Part shown: positions 35,774 to 44,663 of the stretch, in pieces
How positions within the stretch are numbered: position 1 is the stretch's first letter
Layout: each line of letters opens with the position of its first letter
Origin: Candidatus Melainabacteria bacterium
GTDB lineage: Bacteria > Cyanobacteriota > Vampirovibrionia > Obscuribacterales > Obscuribacteraceae
Direction: 5' to 3'
Length of the DNA: 64,000 bases
NCBI GenBank assembly: GCA_003242885.1
Contig: QKMZ01000002.1
Span: 494,140-558,139 of the forward strand
Notes under the pieces: model-generated
What the model was told of the DNA's origin: nothing
The model's database searches: none
Seen by the model: only the letters and a program-made list of their open reading frames with translations
Made by a program: the position numbers and the translations under genes

Positions 35774-36385
35774 TTACAGCGCATTGAGTGCGTCTTGAAA
35801 CTCGTTGAATGCGAAAGTGTCGAACAGGACGAATCGCACTTCCTCGACGCTGTTGTCCTGTTGCAAAAATGAATGTGCCGTAGAAACTGCTATGGGAGCA
35901 GCTTTGTCCAGGGGGAACCCATAAGCGCCGGTCGAGATTGATGGGAAGGAAACAGTTCTCAACTCGTATTGAGCGGCAAGAATCAAACTTTCTCGATAGG
36001 CGCTTGCGAGCGTTTCTTCCTCATTGGATGAGCCATTTCGCCAGATTGGCCCGACTGTGTGAATGACATATTGGGCTTTTAGTTTGCCACCACCAGTGAT
36101 GACTGCCTGACCGGGGGGTAACGGGCCTTGGATGGCTCGGATTTGCTTGCACTCCTCCAATATTTGGGGACCGCCGGCACGGTGAATAGCACCATCGACG
36201 CCGCCTCCGCCCATCAAAGTTGAGTTGGCTGCGTTGACAATCGCATCGACTTCTTCGCGCGTAATGTCGCCGCGCACAAGGCGAATTATTTTGTTGCCTA
36301 CTTTCTTTGAATTGCCCGAGTTTTCCGAATTGCCAGCGTTTTCCGAACTGCCAGAGGTTTCTGCTTTCTCTGATGAACTCGCCAT
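35774..36385 (-). CDS. Macrodomain protein (ADP-ribose binding or hydrolysing)
   Basis: 203 residues. The first 30 are a Ser/Gly/Asn-rich low-complexity tail; the rest is a full macrodomain of the YmdB/MacroD type: LVRGDITREEVDAIVNAANS, MGGGGVDGAIHRAGG, CPP-like GPLPPGQAVITGGGKLKAQYVIHTVGP (shown in parts), and SISTGAYGFPLDKAA. The Asn-Ala-Ala-Asn and Gly-rich loops are those that bind ADP-ribose and that catalyse O-acetyl-ADP-ribose or mono-ADP-ribose removal in family members. Cytosolic. It converges with the giant gene, 48 bases apart. Confidence 0.92.
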   Translation of the reverse strand: MASSSEKAETSGSSENAGNSENSGNSKKVGNKIIRLVRGDITREEVDAIVNAANSTLMGGGGVDGAIHRAGGPQILEECKQIRAIQGPLPPGQAVITGGGKLKAQYVIHTVGPIWRNGSSNEEETLASAYRESLILAAQYELRTVSFPSISTGAYGFPLDKAAPIAVSTAHSFLQQDNSVEEVRFVLFDTFAFNEFQDALNAL

Positions 36386-36444
36386 GATACTCCGTCTTTT
36401 GAAAAGTCGCTCAACAACCGGTCTTTGGATGGCTCGCTAAAGTT

Positions 36445-37362
36445 CTAAATCGCCATTTTGAGATCGTAGAGCGTTTCTTTCTCACTCTCGACCTGACCAA
36501 GTTTTGAATATTGTACTTCTCTGAATCGACCATCTGACGAAAGCGATTTCAAAGATTGTACGAATGGGCTCTTCTTGCCGTTTTGATCGTGATAGAAGAG
36601 GAAGCGTGCAGTCCACTTCTGTCCATCTTGGAATTTCTCGTAGACGAGCCTTCCGAGGCGATCTCGCACCTGTTCGGATGAGCTGTCTTTGCGCGTCGTC
36701 AGGTTGCGTGTGGAGAAGTCCTGCGCTAATTCTTCGACGACAGTGGCGCCGTCATTATTCGTCAATGAGCGCCGAGAACGGGGATTTTGGAAGGGTTTGA
36801 ACTCAGGAGACTTAGTAAAATCGCTTAGATAAATGAGGATATCTTTCTCGTGCTGATGGAAGGGGATGTCGTATCGTTTTTCTTGTTTTGAATCAATTTT
36901 CTCTGGCGATGGCTGCTTGAAGAGCGAAGTGGGCGTGCTTACCTCTTGAACTTTGCCGTCTTGGGGCGGGACAAATGTTGCCATATCCGCCGGTTCTAGC
37001 GCTGCGACTGCATTTGTTTGGGTTGGCTCGACCGCTGTCTCTTGGCTTGCTGCGAGCACTGTTTCGGGCGTTGCTGCATCCGTTGTGAAAGTTTCTGTCG
37101 TACCTTCGCAGTTCTGCTCTGGAGAGTTTTCTATTTCACTTTCAGTTGCTGGCGGAGCGAAGATGTCCTCACGACCTGCTGACGGCAAAGATCTCGCCAT
37201 CGGCGGCAAGCCGATGTGCTGGAAAAGACGGCGGGATTCTAGATTTTCCTGCTGAGCTACTGCGGGTGGATTTCCGCCCAAAGTGGACGGGGTCGGAGTG
37301 GCATTTTTCTGCAAGAAACTCGATCCGGACGTCGACATTGATTTCCCAAATGATTGGGACAT
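36445..37362 (-). CDS. Hypothetical protein with disordered N-terminus
   Basis: 305 residues, family unknown. Residues 1-170 are Ser/Thr/Pro/Ala/Glu-rich and probably disordered; the C-terminal ~125 residues look folded (HEKDILIYLSDFTKSPEFKP, RDRLGRLVYEKFQDGQKW, ARFLFYHDQNGKKSPF). The start at 37362 has GGTGAGG 7 bases upstream. The longer frame to 37473 overlaps the promoter and is rejected. No signal peptide. It follows the DUF4388 gene on the same strand but with its own promoter. Confidence 0.72.
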   Translation of the reverse strand: MSQSFGKSMSTSGSSFLQKNATPTPSTLGGNPPAVAQQENLESRRLFQHIGLPPMARSLPSAGREDIFAPPATESEIENSPEQNCEGTTETFTTDAATPETVLAASQETAVEPTQTNAVAALEPADMATFVPPQDGKVQEVSTPTSLFKQPSPEKIDSKQEKRYDIPFHQHEKDILIYLSDFTKSPEFKPFQNPRSRRSLTNNDGATVVEELAQDFSTRNLTTRKDSSSEQVRDRLGRLVYEKFQDGQKWTARFLFYHDQNGKKSPFVQSLKSLSSDGRFREVQYSKLGQVESEKETLYDLKMAI

Positions 37363-37457
37363 CGTTGCCTCACCCTTAGGATTGGTCGTGTGAACGCTGA
37401 ATCGTATTGTCTTTTGTACTAAAACATCTGAAGCTGGAAGTTGCCTAGATGCAACCC

Positions 37458-37489
37458 TATATATTGCGCGCACCCGGAGGTCTTGTCAA
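37458..37489 (-). promoter_or_regulatory. Sigma70-type promoter of the 305-residue protein gene
   Basis: Minus strand: TTGACA (37489-37484), then CAATAT at 17-bp spacing (37466-37461) overlapping TATATA (37463-37458). It predicts a leader of about 90 bases before the ATG at 37362. Confidence 0.65.
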
Positions 37490-37583
37490 GATCGTATAAA
37501 GATTGCGCTGGCACCCTTGCAATTGAGTGCTGCCCGCAATTTGAGGCAGGACGGCGGGTAGAATTCTTAAGTTCTAGAAGCAA

Positions 37584-39239
37584 TTAATATGAGGGCGGAG
37601 GTTGCGGTGGTGGCGGCGCCGATTGACCCTGAGGTGCCTGAACATCTCTGCCCAAGACCACTCTGTTCTGTCCTTGCTTGGCTCTGTCTCGGGCGCGTTT
37701 CGCTAAAGTGATTAGCTTGTCTAGTTCTTGGCAGTCTTCCGGTACTGTTGCAACACCAAAAGCGAGAGCCAGACTGCGTGAATCCATGTCAGACGAAAGC
37801 GGCGCTTCCAAAAGCACGCTTACGATGCGGTTTGCCAGCGCTCCTGCCGCCATCGAATTGGTATTCGGCAAGATGATAGCGTAGTCGAAAGTCTCATAGT
37901 GACCGACTTGGTCTACTTGTCGTTTGACAAGTCCGATACGTTGCATGGCACGACGGACGCCCAACATCTGCAAAGCTTCTACGGAAGTTCCGCCTGCTGC
38001 GTTGGTTTTGCGCATACCCATAGAGAAAATCAGCAGAGAGAACGGCAAGTTGAAGTACTCGTACCGCAAATACTCTTGATCAAGGAAATAGATGAAAGCG
38101 TGATAGGTGAGAATGCCCGTCTCCGGTCTGAGAAGGTTTTTCGTCACTTGCTGGATCGCAGTTTCGTCAATGCCCAGTGCTTTCAGGTTGGCCAAACGGC
38201 TTTGCTGAGGAGCCTGGTCTGTGACCTGCACTAGGCCGCAACTCACCAAGTTGAACAAAATCGGCACCCAACCTACTTTGTTCATCGGGCGTTTTCTGAG
38301 CAAATCGAAGAGAGAATTCTTGTTGTCTATGAGCTCGTAGAAGTCGAGCTGTTGAGTGAGATCAAGGGGCGCGCCCTTGGATAAACGCGCTTGAAACTCT
38401 TCTTCCGAGATCATGGCGTTTTTCTTGACCAGTACAGATTCCATCTTCAGTCCAGCGGAATCGAGATATTTCGACTGGTCTAGCAGGGTGACGCCTTCCA
38501 TAAGCATGGCGTCAAGCCGTCTGGAAACTGACTTCTCAGTTGTCTGCTCGTCAGGCCAAAAACGAAATTCGCCGACTTGCCAGGTAATTAGCTCGATTAG
38601 CGCGTGGTCGCCTTTTACTTCTTTGATCATCGCGTGCACGGGATTGCCGTCAACGAAGTAAACTTCGGCTTTCTCTGCGCGCGTGCGAATGTCCAGTTTG
38701 CCGACCATTTTCGCGAGGTTGATGGACTGCAGCAAGTTGGGCACTTGCAAGTTTTTCAAGTCGCCCTCGAGTGTCGCTTTGGCTCCTGGGCGGGGCGGTT
38801 CGAATGTGACTGGCGCCATGCCCCCACCGATTGTTGGATTTGTGACCGTCGCAGTGACAGTCGCGGTGCCGACATCGGATGCTTTTCCAAGCAAAGCTTG
38901 CGAAGGAACGAAGTCTTCGACCGAGCTAGAGCCGGAAGCCGTCGCCAGTAAGTTGCAAATCAGGGTGATATCGCGAGTCGCATAATTCCAGACTTCAACG
39001 TTGCCGGAAAGGCCTGTTTCAAACATGGTCCAGTTCGGGTCGCCCTGGTCGTGCTCGTAGCGAACCGAAAGAATAAAGTCGTGCTTTCTATCAGCGCCCG
39101 TCCACGGTAACTCGACGCAGCGTCCAATGATTTTCCTTGCTTCCTGCGAAAGAAATTCGATGTCTCCATAGCTCGGCATAGCCGATTGCTTCGGAAGTCT
39201 GACGTTGCGGGGTCCCGCTGCTTTTCCTGATCCAAACAT
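37584..39239 (-). CDS. DUF4388 protein with degenerate GGDEF-like C-terminus
   Basis: 551 residues, cytosolic. Order: N-terminal region of ~130 residues, a Thr/Val/Pro linker, a DUF4388 (PATAN-like) domain at ~150-260 (LEGDLKNLQVPNLLQSINLA, GKLDIRTRAEKAEVYFVDG, HAMIKEVKGDHALIELI, EFRFWPDEQT), a helical region, and a C-terminal ~150 residues built like a GGDEF domain (EYLRYEYFNLPFSLLIFSM, LVKRQVDQVGHYETFDYAII, LPNTNSMAAGALANRI). The GG(D/E)EF loop is replaced by GHYETF, so cyclase activity is not expected. The end is Pro-rich. Probably a signalling adaptor. Confidence 0.8.
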   Translation of the reverse strand: MFGSGKAAGPRNVRLPKQSAMPSYGDIEFLSQEARKIIGRCVELPWTGADRKHDFILSVRYEHDQGDPNWTMFETGLSGNVEVWNYATRDITLICNLLATASGSSSVEDFVPSQALLGKASDVGTATVTATVTNPTIGGGMAPVTFEPPRPGAKATLEGDLKNLQVPNLLQSINLAKMVGKLDIRTRAEKAEVYFVDGNPVHAMIKEVKGDHALIELITWQVGEFRFWPDEQTTEKSVSRRLDAMLMEGVTLLDQSKYLDSAGLKMESVLVKKNAMISEEEFQARLSKGAPLDLTQQLDFYELIDNKNSLFDLLRKRPMNKVGWVPILFNLVSCGLVQVTDQAPQQSRLANLKALGIDETAIQQVTKNLLRPETGILTYHAFIYFLDQEYLRYEYFNLPFSLLIFSMGMRKTNAAGGTSVEALQMLGVRRAMQRIGLVKRQVDQVGHYETFDYAIILPNTNSMAAGALANRIVSVLLEAPLSSDMDSRSLALAFGVATVPEDCQELDKLITLAKRARDRAKQGQNRVVLGRDVQAPQGQSAPPPPQPPPSY

Positions 39240-39492
39240 TGGTTTCTATCGTTACCGTGTAACTAGTATCTGTTTATAAATGGGCACGCAATAACTCTGT
39301 TCCACGATGGGGGAAAAATCTACCGTTTTGTTGGAGAATCCCACTGTTTGAAGGCATTGCCGGTGCGCTAACTGAAATTATCAGCCGAAATCCCCCAATC
39401 GGCATAGGTTTTGTCGCGACTTGTCTGAGTTGCCACCCCGCCCTTGCCAGCCGGTCGACCTTCCCAGTTGAAAGGTTCAGTTTACCTGGTTA

Positions 39493-39520
39493 GAAAAAAG
39501 TCCGTTAACGGTCTTTTTTC
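39493..39520. repeat. Near-perfect 28-bp palindrome
   Basis: GAAAAAAG-T-CCGTTAACGG-T-CTTTTTTC, only the two T positions fail to pair. A-run and T-run flanks make it look like a two-way terminator. Its length equals that of the palindrome at 27107. Confidence 0.75.
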
Positions 39521-39554
39521 CAAGCCCAACCGGTCGGATTTTTGGTGTCTTTGG

Positions 39555-39594
39555 AAAAACGAGAGGCGGATTGGGATAACCCGACCCGCCTCTC
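39555..39594 (-). terminator. Terminator of glutamate dehydrogenase
   Basis: Minus strand: GAGAGGCGGGTCGGG-TTAT-CCCAATCCGCCTCTC with one mismatch and one G-T pair, then GTTTTTCC. It lies 43 bases after the gdh stop. Confidence 0.85.
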
Positions 39595-39637
39595 ATTACC
39601 AGGCGATGCTTGTAGCATCACCCACACAGCCGTGACC

Positions 39638-40921
39638 TTAAGGGTAGAGTCCTCTCAGGCGTTTGGCTTCTGCGATGCGGCCTACGCCGATGCGAAGCGC
39701 TGCCATTCTTGGTCTCAATCCGCTGCGGGTGCTCATTTCGAACACTTGATCGCAAGCGCGTCCCATAATCTCTTCCAAGCGGTTGTTTACTTCCGTCTCG
39801 GTCCAGAAGAGATGCATCATGCCTTGCACCCACTCGAAGTAGCTGACGGTTACGCCGCCTGCGTTCGCGAGAATGTCGGGCACGATTTTGATGCCTTTCT
39901 CGTGCAGATATTTATCTGCTTCAGTGCTGGTCGGTCCGTTGGCGCCTTCAACGATGATTTGGCAATTGATATTGCGCATGTTCTTTTCGTTGATCTGGTC
40001 GCCAAGTGCTGCCGGAACGAGCACATCGCATTCGAGTTCGAGCAATTCTTTGTTGCTGACGCTTGTCGAGCCTGCAAAGCCTTCCACTCTGCCCATTTCG
40101 GACATATAAGCGAGAAGACGCGGAATGTCGATACCGTCAGGATTGTGGATACCGCCATAAACATCGGATACGGCGATGATTTTGTAGCCGGCTTCATGCA
40201 GCAATTTCGCAGTCACTGAGCCGACATTGCCAAATCCTTGTACAACAACTGAAGGTGATTTCGCTTTGATTTCGTAGTGCTCGACGGCGCGACGGACGCA
40301 GTAGGCGACACCGCGACCGGTGGCTTCATTGCGACCGAGCGAGCCACCGATGGAAATCGGCTTGCCTGTGACAACGGATGGCACTGTGTGACCAACGTTG
40401 ATGGAGTAGGTATCCATGATCCAGGCCATCGTTTGCTCGTTGGTGTACATATCCGGTGCCGGAATGTCCTTGTCGGGACCAATCAAGTTGATGATTTCGG
40501 AGGTGTAGCGCCGGGTCAGTCTTTCGGTTTCGCCGAGTGACAGTTTCCATGGCTCAACGCGGATGCCGCCTTTGGCGCCGCCGTAGGGGAGACCCATCAG
40601 CGCGCATTTCCAGGTCATCAGCATTGCCAATCCGGAAACTTCGCCCAGGTTGACATCTGGGTGGAAGCGAATCCCGCCCTTTGCGGGTCCGAGCGTGACG
40701 TCGTGTTGGACGCGATAACCGGTAAATGTGCGAACGGTGCCGTCGTCCATACGTACAGGCACCGTTACCATCAAAGCTCTTTTGGGAAAGCGGAGTCTTT
40801 CATGCAACTCTCTGTCCAGCCCCATTTCCAACGCTACTTCGTCCAGTTGACGCTGTGCCATGAGGAAGTGCTCTGTTTCACACTCCATCCTAGGGCGCTC
40901 GACTGGTTTCAAGACTGCCAT
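39638..40921 (-). CDS. gdhA: Glutamate dehydrogenase (Glu/Leu/Phe/Val dehydrogenase family)
   Basis: NAD(P)-dependent oxidative deamination of glutamate, or the reverse; 427 residues, usual for the hexameric small-subunit class. Seen: TGYRVQHDVTLGPAKGGIRF, catalytic region MTWKCALMGLPYGGAKGGI with the active Lys, the glutamate-side-chain pocket and the Rossmann loop GFGNVGSVTA. GGAGG lies 10 bases before the ATG. Coenzyme preference and direction cannot be told with certainty; the symbol is given by family (rocG or gudB type equally possible). Ends with a strong terminator, so it is probably monocistronic. Confidence 0.92.
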   Translation of the reverse strand: MAVLKPVERPRMECETEHFLMAQRQLDEVALEMGLDRELHERLRFPKRALMVTVPVRMDDGTVRTFTGYRVQHDVTLGPAKGGIRFHPDVNLGEVSGLAMLMTWKCALMGLPYGGAKGGIRVEPWKLSLGETERLTRRYTSEIINLIGPDKDIPAPDMYTNEQTMAWIMDTYSINVGHTVPSVVTGKPISIGGSLGRNEATGRGVAYCVRRAVEHYEIKAKSPSVVVQGFGNVGSVTAKLLHEAGYKIIAVSDVYGGIHNPDGIDIPRLLAYMSEMGRVEGFAGSTSVSNKELLELECDVLVPAALGDQINEKNMRNINCQIIVEGANGPTSTEADKYLHEKGIKIVPDILANAGGVTVSYFEWVQGMMHLFWTETEVNNRLEEIMGRACDQVFEMSTRSGLRPRMAALRIGVGRIAEAKRLRGLYP

Positions 40922-41286
40922 TGCAGATAACCTCCACTAGTTTTCGGCCTTTCGGCCAACGTTTTCCGAACAAGTAACAAATTTGAAGTTGCATAATGTT
41001 ACCGCTGCTATGCATCGGATATTCCTGCAATTAGTAGATCTTCTGTCTAATTATTTTTCACCCCTTGCAAAACTAAAGAAACTGTGAATCTGTCAATATA
41101 TCAACGTTTTCCGCCCGCGTCGGATAAATATTTGCGCACCATATGTGGTGCCTGAAATAAGAGCACTTGAAGTTTTTGCCGCAAAATTCTTTTCGAATGT
41201 TGGCATCCTCGTATTCCATATATTGGTAGGTTTTTAGTACTGACGCCGGGGTATGATCTCGCCAGTATGGAATCTTTAGAAGCCCC
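40922..41286. other. Divergent intergenic region gdh / antiporter
   Basis: No gene. Contains a small dyad TTTCGGCCTTTCGGCC near 40940, an inverted repeat GCACCA-TATG-TGGTGC (41136-41151) and TATGAT (41252-41257), a possible -10 about 30 bases before the antiporter ATG. Confidence 0.45.
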
Positions 41287-42366
41287 ATGAAATTTAAGTT
41301 AACGGCAGAATCAGCACTCAATCTGCTCTTTGTCTTTTTGCCCATCCCGTTTCTTGCGGAATGGTTGCATTGGTCGCCTGTCATCGTTTTCGGGAGTTGC
41401 TGTCTGGCGATTATTCCCATTGCCGGAGTGATGGGGAAGGCGACAGAATATCTTGCCGACCGCGTCGGTTCTGGATGGGGAGGGTTGCTCAACGCTTCTT
41501 TTGGAAACGCCTGCGAATTGATCATCGCTTTATCAGCGTTGCGCGCCGGTTATGTAGATATGGTCAGGGCGTCTATCACCGGATCGATTATCGGAAACAT
41601 TCTTCTGGTGCTTGGCTTAAGTATGATCGCGGGCGGCATAAAGCATCAAACGCAGACTTTCAATCGTACGGCAGCCACGACCTCAGCGACTCTTCTGGCT
41701 CTTGCTGCTATTAGTTTGACCGTTCCTGCTGTCTTCCACCACGCGGCGCATAAGGGCGCACACGTCAACGAATTGCGTCTAGCGTTAGTCATTTCGGCTG
41801 TTCAATTTGGCGTTTATATACTGAGTTTGATCTTCAGTTTGAAAACACATAAACAGCTTTACGTGTGCGTCGTCGACACTGAAAAAGAAGATGCGATTGG
41901 AACGTCCGGATGGACAGTCAAGCGCAGCATCATCGTGCTTGCCGTATCCACAGTTGTTGTTGCAATTCTCTCTGAATTTCTCACGCACGCAGTTGAGGAC
42001 GCCGCTCACACATTGGGTATGACGCAGCTTTTCATAGGTACGGTTTTGGTTGCTATTGTCGGCAACGCCGCAGAGCACAGTACCGCTGTCATGATGGCGA
42101 TGAAAAACAAAATGGATTTGTCCATGAACATCGCGCTCGGCTCAGGCGCTCAGATTGCGCTCTTCGTTGCGCCTGTGATTGTGTTTGCCAGCTTCTTTCT
42201 AGGCCACCCGATGCGCCTGCTCTTCTCTGAGTTCGAGCTTCTGTCAGTCGTCGTCTCTGTGATCATTCTTGGCTATGTGGCGACGGACGGCGAATGTAAC
42301 TGGCTGGAAGGCGTACAATTATTGGCTGTGTATTTGATTCTCTGCTCCGCTTTTTACTTCGCGTAG
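41287..42366 (+). CDS. Calcium/proton antiporter (CAX family)
   Basis: Inner-membrane cation exchanger of the CaCA superfamily, 359 residues with about 11 hydrophobic segments. The two inverted alpha-repeat signatures are plain: GNACELIIALSALR (about residue 75) and GNAAEHSTAVMMAMKNKMD (about 260), whose glutamates bind the cation. This pairing is typical of CAX/ChaA/YfkE proteins exporting Ca2+ in exchange for H+. A His-rich loop (FHHAAHKGAHVNE) lies in the first half. Followed 34 bases later by mutM. Confidence 0.93.
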   Translation: MKFKLTAESALNLLFVFLPIPFLAEWLHWSPVIVFGSCCLAIIPIAGVMGKATEYLADRVGSGWGGLLNASFGNACELIIALSALRAGYVDMVRASITGSIIGNILLVLGLSMIAGGIKHQTQTFNRTAATTSATLLALAAISLTVPAVFHHAAHKGAHVNELRLALVISAVQFGVYILSLIFSLKTHKQLYVCVVDTEKEDAIGTSGWTVKRSIIVLAVSTVVVAILSEFLTHAVEDAAHTLGMTQLFIGTVLVAIVGNAAEHSTAVMMAMKNKMDLSMNIALGSGAQIALFVAPVIVFASFFLGHPMRLLFSEFELLSVVVSVIILGYVATDGECNWLEGVQLLAVYLILCSAFYFA

Positions 42367-42400
42367 CAAACTATATAGATCGTATTAGTTGGATTTTGCT

Positions 42401-43246
42401 ATGCCTGAATTGCCTGAAGTTGAAACTGTGCGGTTGGGGCTCGAGAAATTTCTCGTTGGAGACAGCTTCTCGGGCGTGCAGGTGTTGCGAAACGACTCGG
42501 TCGGATATCCATCGGTAAAAGAGTTCGCAAAGGGATTGACCGGGCGCACAGTTGTCGGTGCAAAACGACGCGGCAAATACTTACTCTTGGAGCTTGATGC
42601 GAAAGCCTGGCTGGGAGTCCATCTTCGTATGTCGGGGCGGTTGATTGTTGCCGATAAAAAGCATCGCGAGCCGCAATTTCTTCGCGTCCTCATTAAACTG
42701 AAAAGCGGGCGAGAACTGCGTTTTGAAGACATGCGCGTGTTTGGTCGTATGTGGTATGTGCCACCAGGCGAAGATGTTTTGCAAGTCATCCCCGCATTGC
42801 AAGAGCTTGGACCAGAGCCACTTGAAGGGCTGACTGCCGACCATCTCGTAGATTCATTCCGTGGCAAAAAGCAGGCAATAAAGACTGCCTTGTTGGATCA
42901 AACAATCATCGCCGGACTGGGCAATATTTATGCTGATGAAGTCCTCTTTCAAACCGGTATTCATCCGCTTTCATTGGCTGGTTCGGTAACTGAAAAAGAT
43001 GCCGAAAAACTTGTAGTTGCTATAGCAAAAACATTGAAGAAAGCCATCAAGCATGGCGGTACAACATTACGAGACTACGCTAACAGCGAAGGCGTAAATG
43101 GCAACTACCAGCACCAATCCTGGGTTTATGGCAGAGAAGATGAACCTTGCCGTGTCTGTGGAACAGAAATCGAACGTATAAAACTCGCGGGGCGTTCTGC
43201 CCATTTTTGTGGAAACTGCCAGAAGAAGCTGCGCCGCAAGCGCTAA
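42401..43246 (+). CDS. mutM: Formamidopyrimidine-DNA glycosylase
   Basis: Base-excision repair: removes 8-oxoguanine and formamidopyrimidines and nicks the abasic site. 281 residues. The catalytic N-terminus PELPEVETVRLGL (Pro1 after Met removal, Glu2) fixes the start at the ATG 42401 rather than the upstream TTG. Further: GAKRRGKYLLLEL (Lys57-type DNA contact), the helix-two-turn-helix AGLGNIYADEVLFQTGIHP, and a C-terminal zinc finger CRVCGTEIERIKLAGRSAHF followed by CGNC. All key residues are present. Confidence 0.97.
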   Translation: MPELPEVETVRLGLEKFLVGDSFSGVQVLRNDSVGYPSVKEFAKGLTGRTVVGAKRRGKYLLLELDAKAWLGVHLRMSGRLIVADKKHREPQFLRVLIKLKSGRELRFEDMRVFGRMWYVPPGEDVLQVIPALQELGPEPLEGLTADHLVDSFRGKKQAIKTALLDQTIIAGLGNIYADEVLFQTGIHPLSLAGSVTEKDAEKLVVAIAKTLKKAIKHGGTTLRDYANSEGVNGNYQHQSWVYGREDEPCRVCGTEIERIKLAGRSAHFCGNCQKKLRRKR

Positions 43247-43251
43247 TGTAG

Positions 43252-43275
43252 GGTCGCATTGCATGCGACCTTTTT
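43252..43275 (+). terminator. TGC-loop hairpin, copy 3, acting as mutM terminator
   Basis: GGTCGCAT-TGC-ATGCGACC followed directly by TTTTT. Same tri-loop as copies 1 and 2 with a different stem sequence. Five bases after the mutM stop. Confidence 0.85.
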
Positions 43276-43277
43276 GC

Positions 43278-43301
43278 AGGGGCGGCATTAATGCCGCCCC
43301 T
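43278..43301. repeat. Perfect 24-bp palindrome paired with copy 3
   Basis: Left arm AGGGGCGGCATT is followed directly by its reverse complement AATGCCGCCCCT, then TTAAC. It forms the second half of a double unit between the convergent mutM and LPG-flippase-like genes. Confidence 0.9.
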
Positions 43302-43335
43302 TTAACAGTCGAGCCACTGAATATGGTGCCTGCTT

Positions 43336-44391
43336 TTACTTCGTTTCTAATTTATTTTTGCGTGTAGATTGAATGGCCATGCAGATTGCCGCAGGAATGC
43401 ACGAGACCAGAATGAAGCAAATGAAGTGGTTTAAAGTCGCGACAGCCATCGCCATATCCGCGTTGATGCCCGATGTTTTCATCAAACCAGTCTTCAGTAG
43501 ATAATGGTATCCACCGACGGAACCTGGCGTGGGTACAAGGACTCCGATTGATCCTATAGTGAATGTAATAAGGGTATTTAGCGGCGTAACTTTGTCCTGA
43601 ATGTTGAATGCCAGCATCGTAAGCCAGAGATTGAGCCAATAGCAGAACCAGATTGCAAAGCTAAGCACTGCAATCGGGAAATAGGCAACCGGGTTAGTCA
43701 GCGATTTTGTCCCGACTCCAAACTGGTCAGAAAGGTCCTCCAGTTTGGTTCTCCACTTATCCTGCAGCCTCGATCTAACAAAGTCGAGATTTAAGAACCA
43801 GCGCATGATTTTGTGAACGTGAGGCAAAACCGCTAGTCCTACAAAGGTAGCCACAGTCAGACTGATTCCACCCGGCACAAGCCAGGCAGGCAGTTCACCG
43901 AACATCTCCTTCGGTACGACCATAAGCGTTATGCCGAGCAGGAGCGCCAGCATGGCAATGTCCAAAAGCCGGTCGATGAACATTGTGGGCAAAACGCCAG
44001 CCACTGGCAGTTTTTCCGACTGCGAAATGGAGACGAGCCGCGCCACTTCCCCGCCGCGTGGGATGGCTATATTCACTGCATAGCCCATCATGACTGCGGT
44101 AAAAGAATTAAACAGGCTGATTTTGTGATCAGCGACGGGCTTCAGCATCAATATCCAACGTATGGAGCGCAGAAGGTGACTGATAACTGCATTAATCATC
44201 AGCAACGCTAAATAAATCGGATTAGATTTAACCGAATACTCCCAAATCGCCGCCAGGTTGCAATCTCGGAAAGAAAAATAGAGCAGACCCAGCGCCGCGC
44301 CTATCATGACTACCTGTTTTATCAGGCTCTTGGCTTTGTTATCTGTCTTGGTTGCTGAGGTTTCGGGCTGCGTTTGGGTTTCGGATTGCAT
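43336..44391 (-). CDS. LPG synthase transmembrane-region / flippase-like membrane protein
   Basis: 351 residues with about eight membrane helices, matching the UPF0104/LPG_synthase_TM family (the flippase half of MprF and related proteins). Seen: KQVVMIGAALGLLYFSFRDC near the N-terminus, NAVISHLLRSIRWILML, NIAIPRGGEVARLVSISQSE, the PxxxDR block PTMFIDRLLDIAMLALLL and VLVPTPGSVGGYHYLL near the end. It lacks a DUF2156 synthase domain, so it may export or flip a lipid made by another enzyme. The remnant of a DUF2156 gene lies 25 kb away in this window. Confidence 0.88.
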   Translation of the reverse strand: MQSETQTQPETSATKTDNKAKSLIKQVVMIGAALGLLYFSFRDCNLAAIWEYSVKSNPIYLALLMINAVISHLLRSIRWILMLKPVADHKISLFNSFTAVMMGYAVNIAIPRGGEVARLVSISQSEKLPVAGVLPTMFIDRLLDIAMLALLLGITLMVVPKEMFGELPAWLVPGGISLTVATFVGLAVLPHVHKIMRWFLNLDFVRSRLQDKWRTKLEDLSDQFGVGTKSLTNPVAYFPIAVLSFAIWFCYWLNLWLTMLAFNIQDKVTPLNTLITFTIGSIGVLVPTPGSVGGYHYLLKTGLMKTSGINADMAMAVATLNHFICFILVSCIPAAICMAIQSTRKNKLETK

Positions 44392-44663
44392 CAGAGGTGC
44401 CTGGTTTTCGGGTTTAAGCTACAAATCGTACCGTACTTGGACGAGTGGCTGATATTTCGCAGAGCAAGAGTTAAACCAATTGTTCTTCTTGGGGGTTCAG
44501 TAATGTTTATTAGGGGTATGGTGGAAAATGAGGAGTGTGGGCTACCTTTTCTCCCGCAGTCCTGTGTGTGTGTATTTGATGGCACGAGTTAATTGCTTGT
44601 GCAAACCTCGTGAAATAGCTGATTTAATAAGTGATTCAAACGGTATCCGGCTCGGTGACTTAA

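Larger units (their letters stand above)
39240..39637. other. Intergenic stretch with two strong dyads
   Basis: No gene. Holds a near-perfect 28-bp palindrome (39493-39520) and the glutamate dehydrogenase terminator (39555-39594). TTTATAAAT-like AT-rich sequence lies near the DUF4388 gene start. Confidence 0.5.

Noticed and set aside
37584..38100. Active diguanylate cyclase in the DUF4388 protein
   Set aside because: The GG(D/E)EF loop is replaced by GHYETF.
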